From positions 1-34,672 of the forward strand of contig CANQVH010000038.1 of the NCBI GenBank assembly GCA_947627245.1: a DNA stretch of 34,672 nt. Direction: 5' to 3'. This DNA comes from an uncultured Lachnospiraceae bacterium. Lineage in GTDB: Bacteria; Bacillota; Clostridia; Lachnospirales; Lachnospiraceae. Under the pieces are notes generated by a model. The model was not told where the DNA came from and searched no databases. It worked only from the letters and a program-made list of their open reading frames with translations. Every line of letters begins with the position of its first letter. Position 1 is the first letter of the stretch. The translations under genes and the position numbers were made by a program. Below, in pieces: positions 22,822-32,120 of the stretch.

Positions 22822-23035
22822 AGTCTGTCTTCCTCCTTATACTTTTCCGTCCCACAGATACAGAAATGATAGGCTGTTCTATGGTATCCATATCCGGACA
22901 GGATTCCGTTGAATCACATTATCTGTAATATTCTACCGTATTCATACATATTTTTCAACTGTTTTTTGCATTATCTTACTCGCGTTTACATATTAAAGCT
23001 GAATACAAAGGATTATTTGAAAAAGGAAGAGATCT

Positions 23036-24415
23036 ATGCTGATTAAAAACGGAACCATCCTCTCGCCCGGCGCCGGCGAACAGTACCCAGCCGACGTGCG
23101 CATAAGCAACGGCGTCGTCACAGAAATCTCCGAAAAGGGAGGCCGTCTCGACGCGCAAGACCGCGAGGATGTCATCGACGCCTCCGGATGTATGGTCGCG
23201 CCGGGGCTTGTCGACGTACACGTCCATTTTCGGGATCCCGGTCAAACATGGAAGGAGGATCTGCACACCGGAGCGCTGGCCGCGGCGGCGGGCGGCTTCA
23301 CGACCGTCGTCTGTATGGCAAACACGCGCCCGGCCGTAGACAATACAAAAACGCTGAACGATCTTCTCACGCGGGCAAAGGCCGAGAAAATCCGCCTACG
23401 CTTTGCCGCCGCGATCTCAAGGGGCTTGAAGGGACAAGAGCTGACCGATTTTTCCGCGCTGGCCGCGGCCGGAGCCTGCGGCTTCACCGACGACGGCGTC
23501 CCGCTGCTTGACGAGAAGCTGACCGAACAGGCGATGCTGAATGCCCGCGCGCTCGGACTGCCACTCTCCTTTCACGAGGAACATCCGGCTTTCATCGAAA
23601 AACCGGGGATGAACCGCACCGCGCCTGCGATCGCCGAGGACATTCTGGTCGCCCGCGACTGCATGCTGGCTCTGCACACAGGCGCGTCGGTCAACATCCA
23701 GCACATCAGCTCGGCGCATTCCGTCGCGCTTGTACGCACCGCCAAATCGCTCGGCGCCCATGTGTTTGCCGAAGCCACGCCTCACCACTTCTCACTCACG
23801 GAGGATGCAGTCGCGGAGCACGGCACATATGCCAAAATGAATCCGCCGCTTCGCACCGAAGCCGACCGGCTGGCGATCATCGACGGATTGGCGGACGGCA
23901 CGATCGATCTGATTGCCACCGACCATGCGCCGCACAGCACAGAAGAAAAAAAGAAGGATAATTTCTTTGATGCGCCGAGCGGAATCATCGGACTCGAGAC
24001 TTCGCTTGCGCTCGGGATCACGAATCTGGTGCGCCCCGGCCATTTGACGCTTTTGCAGCTTCTGGAGCGCATGACTGTCGATCCCGCAAAGCTGTATCGA
24101 CTAAACGCGCTGGCGCAGCAGGATTGTCGTGCCGGGCAGGATCGCTACTCCGCACAAGAGCGTCATGCCGGGCAGGAGCGCCACTCCGCACAAGAACGTC
24201 ATGCCGGGCAGGAGCGTCATGCCGAACAGCCGCTCTACGGTTCTCTCGTCCCGGGCTGCGCCGCCGACCTTGTGATCTTCCGTCCGGACGAGACATTTAT
24301 CGCCGGGAACTACCGCTCGAAATCCGAGAACAGTCCGTTCACGGGAGCAGAGCTGTACGGGAAGGTTCATTACACGATCTGCGACGGGAAAATCGCATAC
24401 GTTTACAATACGTGA
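23036..24415 (+). CDS. pyrC: Dihydroorotase (class I) with an inserted hexapeptide-repeat segment
   Basis: 459 residues, ATG 23036 after AAGGAAGAG. It catalyses reversible cyclization of carbamoyl-aspartate to dihydroorotate in pyrimidine synthesis. Metal ligands are visible: HVHFRDP (His62, His64), the histidines of SFHEEHP and NIQHISS, and the aspartate in IATDHAPHS. A repeat-rich insert at residues about 363-398 (units RHAGQE and RHSAQE) lies between KLYRLNALAQ and GSLVPGCAADLVIF, outside the active site, and makes the protein longer than the usual 425 or so. The 3' end overlaps the convergent acetyltransferase gene by 13 bases. Other pyr genes are not in the window. Confidence 0.92.
   Translation: MLIKNGTILSPGAGEQYPADVRISNGVVTEISEKGGRLDAQDREDVIDASGCMVAPGLVDVHVHFRDPGQTWKEDLHTGALAAAAGGFTTVVCMANTRPAVDNTKTLNDLLTRAKAEKIRLRFAAAISRGLKGQELTDFSALAAAGACGFTDDGVPLLDEKLTEQAMLNARALGLPLSFHEEHPAFIEKPGMNRTAPAIAEDILVARDCMLALHTGASVNIQHISSAHSVALVRTAKSLGAHVFAEATPHHFSLTEDAVAEHGTYAKMNPPLRTEADRLAIIDGLADGTIDLIATDHAPHSTEEKKKDNFFDAPSGIIGLETSLALGITNLVRPGHLTLLQLLERMTVDPAKLYRLNALAQQDCRAGQDRYSAQERHAGQERHSAQERHAGQERHAEQPLYGSLVPGCAADLVIFRPDETFIAGNYRSKSENSPFTGAELYGKVHYTICDGKIAYVYNT
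24128..24234 (+). repeat. 18/36-bp tandem repeat inside pyrC
   Basis: A 36-base unit (CGTCATGCCGGGCAGGAGCG...) is repeated about three times with few mismatches and is itself two 18-base half-units, keeping the reading frame throughout. Confidence 0.8.
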
Positions 24416-24885
24416 TAATACGGACATATGTTCTCATAATGCCCGTCTTTCATCCGAAAGCCGCCCGGTATCGTTCCGAGCGGCACAAAGCCCAGACGCT
24501 CATACAGATGTCTCGCGTGAACATTGCTCTCGACGACAGCGTTAAACTGCATCAAGCCGAATCCAAGCCGCTTTGCGTTTTCCAGACAATCCGTCACCAA
24601 GCGTTCTCCGATATGCCGTCCTCTGCGTTCCCGGCTCACGGCATAGCTTGCGTTGCAGATATGCCCGCACCGTCCCACATTGTTCGGGTGCAGAATATAC
24701 AGGCCGACGACTGCGCCGTCCTCTTCCGCGACTCCGCAGTAGCTCTGCGCCGAGAAGAACTCGGCTCCTGTGTCCGGATCAAGCAGTTCCTCCTGCGGGA
24801 ACGCGACCCCATCCTCCACCACTTCATTCCATATCCGGATCATCTCCGGCAAATCATTCTTCCTGTATTCTCTGGTCTGTATCAT
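24403..24885 (-). CDS. GNAT-family N-acetyltransferase
   Basis: 160 residues, ATG 24885 after AGGAGAAA. The GNAT fold is visible as IRTW-like start (IRIWNEVVEDGVAFP), beta strands VGLYILHPN, the acetyl-CoA site ERRGRHIGERLV (the R/Q-x-x-G-x-G/A pattern, here RRGRHIG), and HARHLYERLGFVPLGTIPGG near the C-terminus. It probably acetylates a small molecule; the acceptor is unknown. It converges on pyrC with a short overlap. Confidence 0.85.
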   Translation of the reverse strand: MIQTREYRKNDLPEMIRIWNEVVEDGVAFPQEELLDPDTGAEFFSAQSYCGVAEEDGAVVGLYILHPNNVGRCGHICNASYAVSRERRGRHIGERLVTDCLENAKRLGFGLMQFNAVVESNVHARHLYERLGFVPLGTIPGGFRMKDGHYENICPYYHVL

Positions 24886-24921
24886 TTCTTTTCTCCTGTT
24901 CTTCCGTTTTTTGATCGTCTT

Positions 24922-26343
24922 CTATCGATCAAATGTAAACCAGTCAAACGCCGCCTCGCCGATGCCGCAGAACTCGAAATACACCGCGCGCCTGCCGATG
25001 ATCCCGCAGGTAAGCGGCACGCAATACTCCTTCCTGCCCGGCTCCGCGTCAAACTGCGCGGCCACTCTGCCGCGCCACGCGTCGACCCTGACGTTCACAT
25101 GCATCTTTTCGCTGCAACTCATCGAGACAGTACAGGTCTTCGGGGCATTCAGGCCGAACTGCAGATAGCGGAAGCCTGCCGTCGTGCCGTCCTTGATGTG
25201 CACGATTGGGGCGGAGACGCCGTCCTCCTGCTCATACACCGGCTTGATATACGCCTGTCCGAGCGGCGTAATGTGGCAGGCGTAGCCTGCGGAGATGATT
25301 TTATAAGCGTCGATACCCCCTACCGACGCGCCCGAAGAGGTCTCCTCCACCGGCTTTGCGCACACCGGCTCGCCATTTATGTAGGTAACGTCGCCGATAT
25401 AGATTTTCCCGTCCTTTCCGACTGCGATCTCAACCGGCTCGATCATGCCTTGTCTGGAAAATTCGTCTGTGCCGGTCTGGCGATGATAAAAAATATACCA
25501 CTGACCGTTAATCTCCACGAGACCGCCGTGGTTGTTGCCCCAGCGATACGTCTGCTGACCGCTTCCGTCCGGAAGTCTCAGGATCTCGCCACCGTTGAAC
25601 GAGATGTCTCCCCCGTCCTGATACCCGTCAAGCGGACGGTCAGACCACTTATAGCTGAGAAAGCCGTTGCACGGACTGTACACGCCCAGCTCCGGCACAG
25701 GCGTCACATAGCGCTTCGAGTAGACATAGACGTATTTCCCGTTGATCTTGCGCGGGGAGGACGCCTCAAAGAAAGCGTCTCGCAGGTCAATGCCTGCCTC
25801 GTTGTTCTTCTCGTTCCACGGATCCGGCGTGTGCCCGACGGGATCACAGCGCAGAGTGCCTTCTTTGATCGTACACATATCGTCCTCCAGCTCCGCGCAA
25901 AACGCCCGGCAGAATCCCCAAAACGCATACACCCTGCCGTCATCGTCCACCAGAACGCCCGGATCAAAGCCGAGCTGCGTAAGCTTCGGGTTTTCAAACG
26001 GTCCGGCCGGATTTTTCGATGAGGCGACCATGACCCTTGAGCCGTGATCCTCGGCGGCATAGAGATAGAAGGTGTCGCCCTTCTGCACCACATCCGGCGC
26101 GAAGAGAATGGAATCGTCGGCCGCGCGGTAACAGACGCCGTGGCAGGTCCAGTCTGTCAGGTCGTCCACCGGCGCGCTCCAGACTACTTGATCTCTTCCG
26201 CAATACTCGGTGCGCTCGGTGTCATGCGAACCGTAGACATAGACGCGCTTCTCACCGTTATGCTCGAAGACGCGCGGCTCGCCATCCGGAACATGCTCCC
26301 AGAGCGGAAGGTACGGGTTGGCGGATTTCAATCGTTCTTTCAT
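24922..26343 (-). CDS. Glycoside hydrolase family 43 protein with C-terminal carbohydrate-binding-like domain
   Basis: 473 residues, ATG 26343 after AAAGGAGAA. The five-bladed propeller of GH43 is indicated by the N-terminal aspartate (VPDGEPRVF, Asp20), the pKa-modulating aspartate (FDPGVLVDDDGRVYAF) and the acid glutamate (FFEASSPRKINGKYVYVYS). The last 130 residues (AGYACHITPLGQAYIKPVYE... VYFEFCGIGEAAFDWFTFDR) look like a CBM6-type beta sandwich. Likely substrates are arabinosides or xylosides of plant polysaccharide. There is no signal peptide, so it acts inside the cell on imported oligosaccharides. No sugar transporter is adjacent. Confidence 0.88.
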   Translation of the reverse strand: MKERLKSANPYLPLWEHVPDGEPRVFEHNGEKRVYVYGSHDTERTEYCGRDQVVWSAPVDDLTDWTCHGVCYRAADDSILFAPDVVQKGDTFYLYAAEDHGSRVMVASSKNPAGPFENPKLTQLGFDPGVLVDDDGRVYAFWGFCRAFCAELEDDMCTIKEGTLRCDPVGHTPDPWNEKNNEAGIDLRDAFFEASSPRKINGKYVYVYSKRYVTPVPELGVYSPCNGFLSYKWSDRPLDGYQDGGDISFNGGEILRLPDGSGQQTYRWGNNHGGLVEINGQWYIFYHRQTGTDEFSRQGMIEPVEIAVGKDGKIYIGDVTYINGEPVCAKPVEETSSGASVGGIDAYKIISAGYACHITPLGQAYIKPVYEQEDGVSAPIVHIKDGTTAGFRYLQFGLNAPKTCTVSMSCSEKMHVNVRVDAWRGRVAAQFDAEPGRKEYCVPLTCGIIGRRAVYFEFCGIGEAAFDWFTFDR

Positions 26344-26490
26344 CGCAGTTCTCCTTTAGAATTCATGAAATATAATGTCCGGCTCTTCAATATTCGCGTA
26401 ACAGCATTATTAAGTGCCTGAACAAGAGAAAAGCAAAATCAGATGTACAAAATACGGATATAAATGGAAACCACAAATAAGACTGGAATT

Positions 26491-27144
26491 TTATGAATAC
26501 ATTGCTTCTTCTAATTTTCTCAAAGTTAAAAAAAGTGATATACAACCCTCAGCTTTTGAATCATAGGTTTGCAAGTATTCGGAACTGTCAATAAATCCAA
26601 CGTTTCTGTATAATCTTTCGCCTTCATCGTTTGCCCGCAAAAAAATGACCTTAAACCCAATGGTATTCATCGACATATAATATAAATCCTCTAAAAACAT
26701 CATAAAAAACAATGTCGAGTAATGATGTTTCCCATTATCTATATTATATGCAGGTTGTTTTTTTAGCGCACGATCAATAGCAAACATTTTTATTTCGACA
26801 CAAGGAATGCTCGATAATACTTGACCTTGTTCGTTTACTTCCTTTGCATGATATTTCTCTCCACTTTCATAATAACTAAGACTATGAGCTTTTATTGTTG
26901 CATATGCATATATACGACTTATTTTCTTACTTTCATCCTTATCTTCATCTTTATCTACTTCATCTCGTCTTACCAGTACATATGTAACTCCGTCTCCACT
27001 TACTACATCTTTTGAAGCCTGATAATGTAAATAGTCCGACATATCATCATTTCCGCAATCAAAGCGCATGATAATATCATCGGACAATTTACCCTCTCTT
27101 TTTAATGCTTCTAATTCTTTGTATACCCAAATACCATTATTCAT
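26491..27144 (-). CDS. GNAT-type toxin of a toxin-antitoxin pair
   Basis: 217 residues. The N-terminal sequence DIIMRFDCGNDDMSDYLHYQ, followed by GVTYVLVRRD and RIYAYATIKAHSL, is the pattern of TacT/AtaT-like acetyltransferase toxins (FDCGN..L..YL). The acetyl-CoA binding region is less clear, around KKQPAYNIDNGKHHYSTLFF, and the protein ends with YRNVGFIDSSEYLQ. Such toxins acetylate aminoacyl-tRNA and stop translation. The ATG at 27144 overlaps the upstream small gene (ATGA-type junction), the typical antitoxin-then-toxin order. An acidic insertion (DEVDKDEDKDESKK) is unusual. The region is AT-rich compared with its neighbours, consistent with transfer. Confidence 0.7.
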   Translation of the reverse strand: MNNGIWVYKELEALKREGKLSDDIIMRFDCGNDDMSDYLHYQASKDVVSGDGVTYVLVRRDEVDKDEDKDESKKISRIYAYATIKAHSLSYYESGEKYHAKEVNEQGQVLSSIPCVEIKMFAIDRALKKQPAYNIDNGKHHYSTLFFMMFLEDLYYMSMNTIGFKVIFLRANDEGERLYRNVGFIDSSEYLQTYDSKAEGCISLFLTLRKLEEAMYS

Positions 27145-27338
27145 CTTTTATTCAGTCTTTTAGCGATAAGAGCGTCCGCAGCGTCAGCAACAGAATTATC
27201 AGCCGATTCTCGCAACCTTTTGCACTCTTTCCAGAAATCTTGATTTGGCATGTTCTTATTTAATTCACAAAAAAATTTAGAGGCTTTGCCATTTTCAATA
27301 ATCGTTGAAGGTGTTCTCTCTAACTGCGCTATTGCCAT
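27141..27338 (-). CDS. Antitoxin partner of the GNAT toxin
   Basis: 65 residues; ATG 27338 is preferred because GAGGAGG lies nine bases before it, while the longer frame from 27401 has none. The sequence MAIAQLERTPSTIIENGKAS, then KFFCELNKNM and AADALIAKRLNKR, suggests a short DNA-binding N-terminal part and a helical C-terminus that may wrap the toxin. The family is not certain. It overlaps the toxin gene by four bases and is probably autoregulated through the partly symmetric TATACCAT...ATGGAGTATA sequence near 27432-27454. Confidence 0.65.
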   Translation of the reverse strand: MAIAQLERTPSTIIENGKASKFFCELNKNMPNQDFWKECKRLRESADNSVADAADALIAKRLNKR

Positions 27339-27672
27339 CTTATCTTTACCTCCTCTGTGTATTTTGAAGTCTCTAACCCGCAATCTTACGATTCTATACA
27401 TACTACACCACTTCTAAAATGATAATTATAGTATACCATACCGCATGGAGTATATCATAAAGAACTTATCGCAAGTTTCGAGGTTTTCTTCTTTACCTTT
27501 TCATCTACACACATAATACCCCATTTTTGTTCGCGGTTCAACACTTTTCTGATATTTTATATTCGCACTGGCAATAGTCGTATTCATAGAGTAAGTCTAT
27601 ATAATAATTACGTATTAATTTGTGCCTTACGTCTCAGGCATCTGTTCGGAAACATATTTACAAAATACGAAA
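27339..27672. other. Intergenic stretch between toxin-antitoxin pair and ABC permease
   Basis: AT-rich and without a credible gene. It holds the likely promoter of the toxin-antitoxin pair (TATAAT read on the minus strand at 27425-27430, with a poor -35) and the partly symmetric sequence at 27432-27454. I see no clear terminator for the permease gene whose stop is at 27673. Confidence 0.5.
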
Positions 27673-30491
27673 TCATGTCTCCGCCTCGCGCAGCCGTTCC
27701 ACAATACTCGCGCGCATCAGCCTCCTGCACGCCAGATACGGCAGGAGCACGGAAGCTCCCAGAAATACCGGCAGCAGGATCAGGTACGGCAGCGCCGTAA
27801 ACCGGTAGCGGAAGAACATGAGCATCTGTTCCAGACTTCCGACCGCGAAATATCCGATCAGGCACCCGGAAACAATGCCAAGCGCCCCGGCGATCACCGC
27901 ATAATACACGCCCTCATACATCAGAAGCTGCAAAAGCTGTTTTCCCGTCAAACCGATGCTCTGCAGCATCGCAAACTCACGGCGGCGCGCCTGAATTCCG
28001 GTCAGAACGGCATTCAGGAAATTCAGGATACCGACCAAGGCAATGATCGCCGCCAGCACGACGCCGATCAGTCCGACCGACCGTACCATCTGCGAAAACT
28101 CCGCCCTCAGCGTGTCCGCCGAGAGATATCCCATCTGCGGGTTGACATTTTTCGTGTACTGCTTCGCAAAATCCTCGAACGCTTCCCGCTGCTCCGGTTC
28201 CACTTCATAGGCGACCGCCAGAAGCTGGCTCACCCCGTACTCGCTCTGCTGCTTCATATCCGCAAGCGGCAGTACAAGGTCGAAGGAGTCCGGAGAGATC
28301 CCTCCGTCCCGCATGCTCGCGGGCAGATCGACCACCGCCATCACCTCGTATTCCTTTTCCTGCGTGTTTGTCAGATCAACATACTGCGTATTACCATCGT
28401 CATCCAGCTCTTCCTCATACTTTGAGTCCGCCGTCGCCATTCTCACCGTAATCCGCTCGCCCGCATGGTACAAAGGCTCGTCGGTCTGCGTATTTCCGTA
28501 AAAGTTCCCGACCAGCGCATACTCTCCGCTCTGAAATTTCTCCGCGTCAAACGAGCCCTCCAGCACCGGAATCCGTTCCAGAAGCTTTGGCGTGTATGCG
28601 TATTCGTTCGTGTAGATCCCGTATTCTCCGGTCTTGACCTTCTCGATCGTCTCTCTGGACAGATCCCCGTACCTGTCATCAAAGAAGACCAGTCCCTGCT
28701 CATCGAGAGCGGTAAGCTTCTCTCTGGCCGCCTCGCTCAAGTGCATTTTCGGCCCGCCGTACCGCACCCAGATCTCATCTCTCGCCGTGATCCCCTGCTG
28801 TCTGTCCGCCCCGGCGATATATGCCTCGTCAAGCGCCATATCCGCGCTGATTCGGCTGCCGGTCAGATTCGTATTCGCAAGCAGAAAATCCCCTGTCATC
28901 CGCGCTTCAATATAGGAATCAAGCCGAAAGCTGTTCATTGCGGTCAGGACAAGCGCGAGCAGAACGATTGAGAACGTCATCGACAGCACGACCGCGCAGG
29001 TCTTCCCCTTGTTCCGCCCGAGATTCGCAAGCGCCATCCGTCGGATCCTGCTGCCGGACTTCGCGGTTCGTAAGTCCCGTACACTCCTCCTCGGTATATC
29101 TCGTACGCTCTTCCTCGATATATCTCGTACGCGCTTCTTCGGTATGTTTCGCGCTTTCTTCCCCGGCTTCATTCCGTCCGCCGACTGCATCTCCCGCACA
29201 GATGCCTCGCCGCTCCCCTGCGGCATCCCTTTTCGGTTGTTTTTCTTTCTCCGTCCCGTGCTGCTTCCCTCCGTATAACGCACCGCCTCCACCGGTGAAA
29301 TTTTGGCGGCAATGCGCGCCGGTTTCCGGCAGCTTATATACACGGTTATCAGCGAAAGCAGCGCTCCGAAAACAAAGATCCACGGGCTGAGGGAAATGTC
29401 CGCCTCCATCCCGCCCAGATCCAAGTATCCGGTTGCAATCGGAAAAAGAAGTTTACATAATAGAAATCCCAAAAGCAGTCCCGCCGGAATCCCAAACGCC
29501 GAGAGAATCCAAGCCTGCCGCCGCACCAGCTTCCGTATCTGCTTTCCGGTCGTCCCGACCGTTTTCAGAAGTCCGTAAAAGCGGATATCTCCGAGAATCG
29601 AAATCTGAAAAATGTTGTGAATGATCAGATAGCCGGTGAAGATCACGATTAACAAAGCACATACGAGTATTCCAATTTGAACGGGATCAAGTCCTTCCAT
29701 ACGGCTGCTCATATAAGCCCAATTCACGCCATAATCCACTTCCGTTTTCGGCTCGTATCCTGCTTCTTCAATAATCCTTCGGACACGCTCCTCAATCCCG
29801 CCGGAGCTTTTGAACCACAAATTCACGTTATATAACCCCATACCAATATACTCCGGGTGTTCCTTGTCAAGCGCGGCAAATTCCTCTTCCGTACGCCCGT
29901 CACACAATTCTTCCCAGTATTCCTCTGACAGATAAAGCTCGCTCGCATGACTGATGTAGGTGCCGGTATACCAGCCGCAGAGCGTAAATGTCTCGCTGTG
30001 CGGCTCACCCAGAAAGTGAAAAGTGATCGGTACCTGCGCGCCGATCTCCGGCTCTATGCCCAGCGTATCGAGGACAATCGTGTCCGCGACCAGATCAAGC
30101 CGTTTTTCCGGCATCCGACCCTCCTTGAGCTCGATAAAAGAGTTTTCCAGCTCCTCATCACCCGAGGCATAGCGCAGTTCGCTCTGCCTGTCTGTGATGT
30201 TCTCCGCGATGCCGAGAAAAATATTCCATGAATAATCCTTCACTTCAGAGCTTTCAACGATCCGCTCCATCTGCTCTCTTGTCACGTCCTTCAGTCCGGC
30301 ATGCGTGCGCGTCCCGACCTCCCGCATCGTCTCCTCCTCCGTGATCTGGATACTCCCCTCCAAAAACGTAAAGATGCCGGAAAACAACAGACTGGTGAGC
30401 GCGATCGCAAGCACCGCGATCCGGTTGCGCACGCGACTGCTTTGGAGACTGCGCACCGACAGACGGCGAACGACCTTCTGATTATTATTTC

Positions 30492-30495
<4 letters not shown>
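27673..30495 (-). CDS. FtsX/MacB-type ABC transporter permease, 940 residues
   Basis: A large permease with a first membrane helix at about 25-47 (RIAVLAIALTSLLFSGIFTF), a long extracytoplasmic domain, three helices near 275-385, a basic cytoplasmic loop, then a second copy of the same layout (helix TCAVVLSMTFSIVLLALVLT, extracytoplasmic domain, and final helices with the conserved FAMLQSIGLTGKQLLQLLMY coupling loop). This duplicated FtsX arrangement is typical of peptide or lipoprotein exporters and of antimicrobial-peptide resistance pumps. The loop carries a 24-bp repeat (units RDISRKSV, RDIPRRSV). The start overlaps the ATPase gene stop by four bases, so the two make one complex. Confidence 0.9.
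29076..29171 (-). repeat. 24-bp tandem repeat in the permease loop
   Basis: Four adjacent units of 24 bases (CTCGTACGCTCTTCCTCGAT-type on the plus strand), the first three close and the fourth diverged. They encode eight-residue basic units in the cytoplasmic loop. Confidence 0.75.
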
Positions 30496-31322
<827 letters not shown>

Positions 31323-31488
31323 ATTCGTGTCCTCCTTTTCACTGCACCACAGATTTATCGCATCTGACTATCTTAGAAAGTGCAGAATCTACACGTAAAA
31401 TACTTTGCAGTTTTTTGCCATACATCCTGCCTTTCCCTTTATCCCAGTATAGCGAGACATGCTGACAGCACGCTGACAATGCCAAAAA

Positions 31489-31514
31489 AAATACTGACAG
31501 ATCTGTCAGTATTT
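31489..31514 (-). terminator. Terminator of mazEF
   Basis: A perfect 26-base palindrome (AAATACTGACAG / CTGTCAGTATTT around AT) begins at the mazF stop codon and is followed on the minus strand by further T residues. It separates mazEF from the ABC transporter genes. Confidence 0.8.
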
Positions 31515-31816
31515 CATATATACTCAAAAATGCCTTGAATCGCGTCAGATATGTTCATCATTTCAGGCAGAGGCAATCTGCCCATTTTTCGATAGCCCCG
31601 GACGGACAAATCCAGCAACGCAAGTTTTTCACAGTGAATATATCCCTCCGTATTTTCTGCAGACATCCATATGTGCAGAGGTCCCGGCCCGGAATTATGT
31701 ATGATCGGACATCCTATAATCTCGCCGCTGGTATTGAAAAAATCTTTACTGGCAACCAATACCGGATGTTTAATGCCTTCAATTTTCAGAATATCTCCCT
31801 GATGCAGTCCTTCCAT
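31514..31816 (-). CDS. mazF: MazF/PemK-family endoribonuclease toxin
   Basis: 100 residues from ATG 31816, which overlaps the antitoxin stop (TAATG). The longer frame from 31849 is not needed. The N-terminal QGDILKIEGIKHPVLVASKD and CPIIHNSGPGPLHIWM follow the MazF beta-barrel pattern, ending LPLPEMMNISDAIQGIFEYI. MazF toxins cut mRNA at short sequences and are held by MazE. The target sequence of this one cannot be told. The pair has its own promoter and terminator. Confidence 0.8.
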   Translation of the reverse strand: MEGLHQGDILKIEGIKHPVLVASKDFFNTSGEIIGCPIIHNSGPGPLHIWMSAENTEGYIHCEKLALLDLSVRGYRKMGRLPLPEMMNISDAIQGIFEYI

Positions 31817-32058
31817 TACCAAACCTCTCGCCCAACAGACCCTCCCCAATCATATTCGCCGTCAAGCATAAGCTTCCCGTCAAATTCTGCCGCTCTTTCT
31901 TCCAACGTTTTATGGCGAAACGGTTTCGCCAAAGTAATGACGCCATCGGACACTTTAACGTCCAGCACTTCATTCAAAATAATCCCCGCGCGCTTCAACA
32001 CTTCCTTTGGCAGTCGAATCCCCTGACTGTTTCCCCAAGCCTTTACCTGAGCCTGCAT
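31816..32058 (-). CDS. mazE: MazE/SpoVT-AbrB-type antitoxin
   Basis: 80 residues from ATG 32058 (GGGAGGG upstream). The N-terminal half, QAQVKAWGNSQGIRLPKEVL and NEVLDVKVSDGVITLAKP, is the swapped-hairpin AbrB/MazE DNA-binding domain. The C-terminal part (KTLEERAAEFDGKL, YDWGGSVGREVW) is the tail that binds the toxin. The protein probably represses its own promoter at 32090-32118, whose -10 lies in the symmetric TATATACATAGTATAT. Confidence 0.88.
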   Translation of the reverse strand: MQAQVKAWGNSQGIRLPKEVLKRAGIILNEVLDVKVSDGVITLAKPFRHKTLEERAAEFDGKLMLDGEYDWGGSVGREVW

Positions 32059-32089
32059 AAAAAACCCTCCCATTGAATGGTATATACAT

Positions 32090-32118
32090 AGTATATCCCA
32101 AACAATAGAAAAAATCAA
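32090..32118 (-). promoter_or_regulatory. Promoter and operator of mazEF
   Basis: On the minus strand TTGATT (32113-32118), 17 bases, TATACT (32090-32095). The -10 overlaps ATATACTATGTATAT, an imperfect palindrome suited to the MazE dimer. The promoter begins three bases past the kinase stop codon. Confidence 0.65.
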
Positions 32119-32120
32119 TC

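Noticed and set aside
24128..24234. Short regular repeats that could suggest a CRISPR array
   Set aside because: Units are directly adjacent without spacers, in frame inside pyrC, so they are coding tandem repeats.
24124..26022. Plus-strand frame of 632 codons across the acetyltransferase and GH43 genes
   Set aside because: Shadow of two well-supported minus-strand genes and the end of pyrC; composition typical of antisense frames in GC-rich DNA.
31339..31527. Minus-strand frame of 62 codons between mazF and the ABC ATPase
   Set aside because: Overlaps the mazF terminator, has no RBS and an unconvincing protein sequence; the region is better read as terminator and leader.
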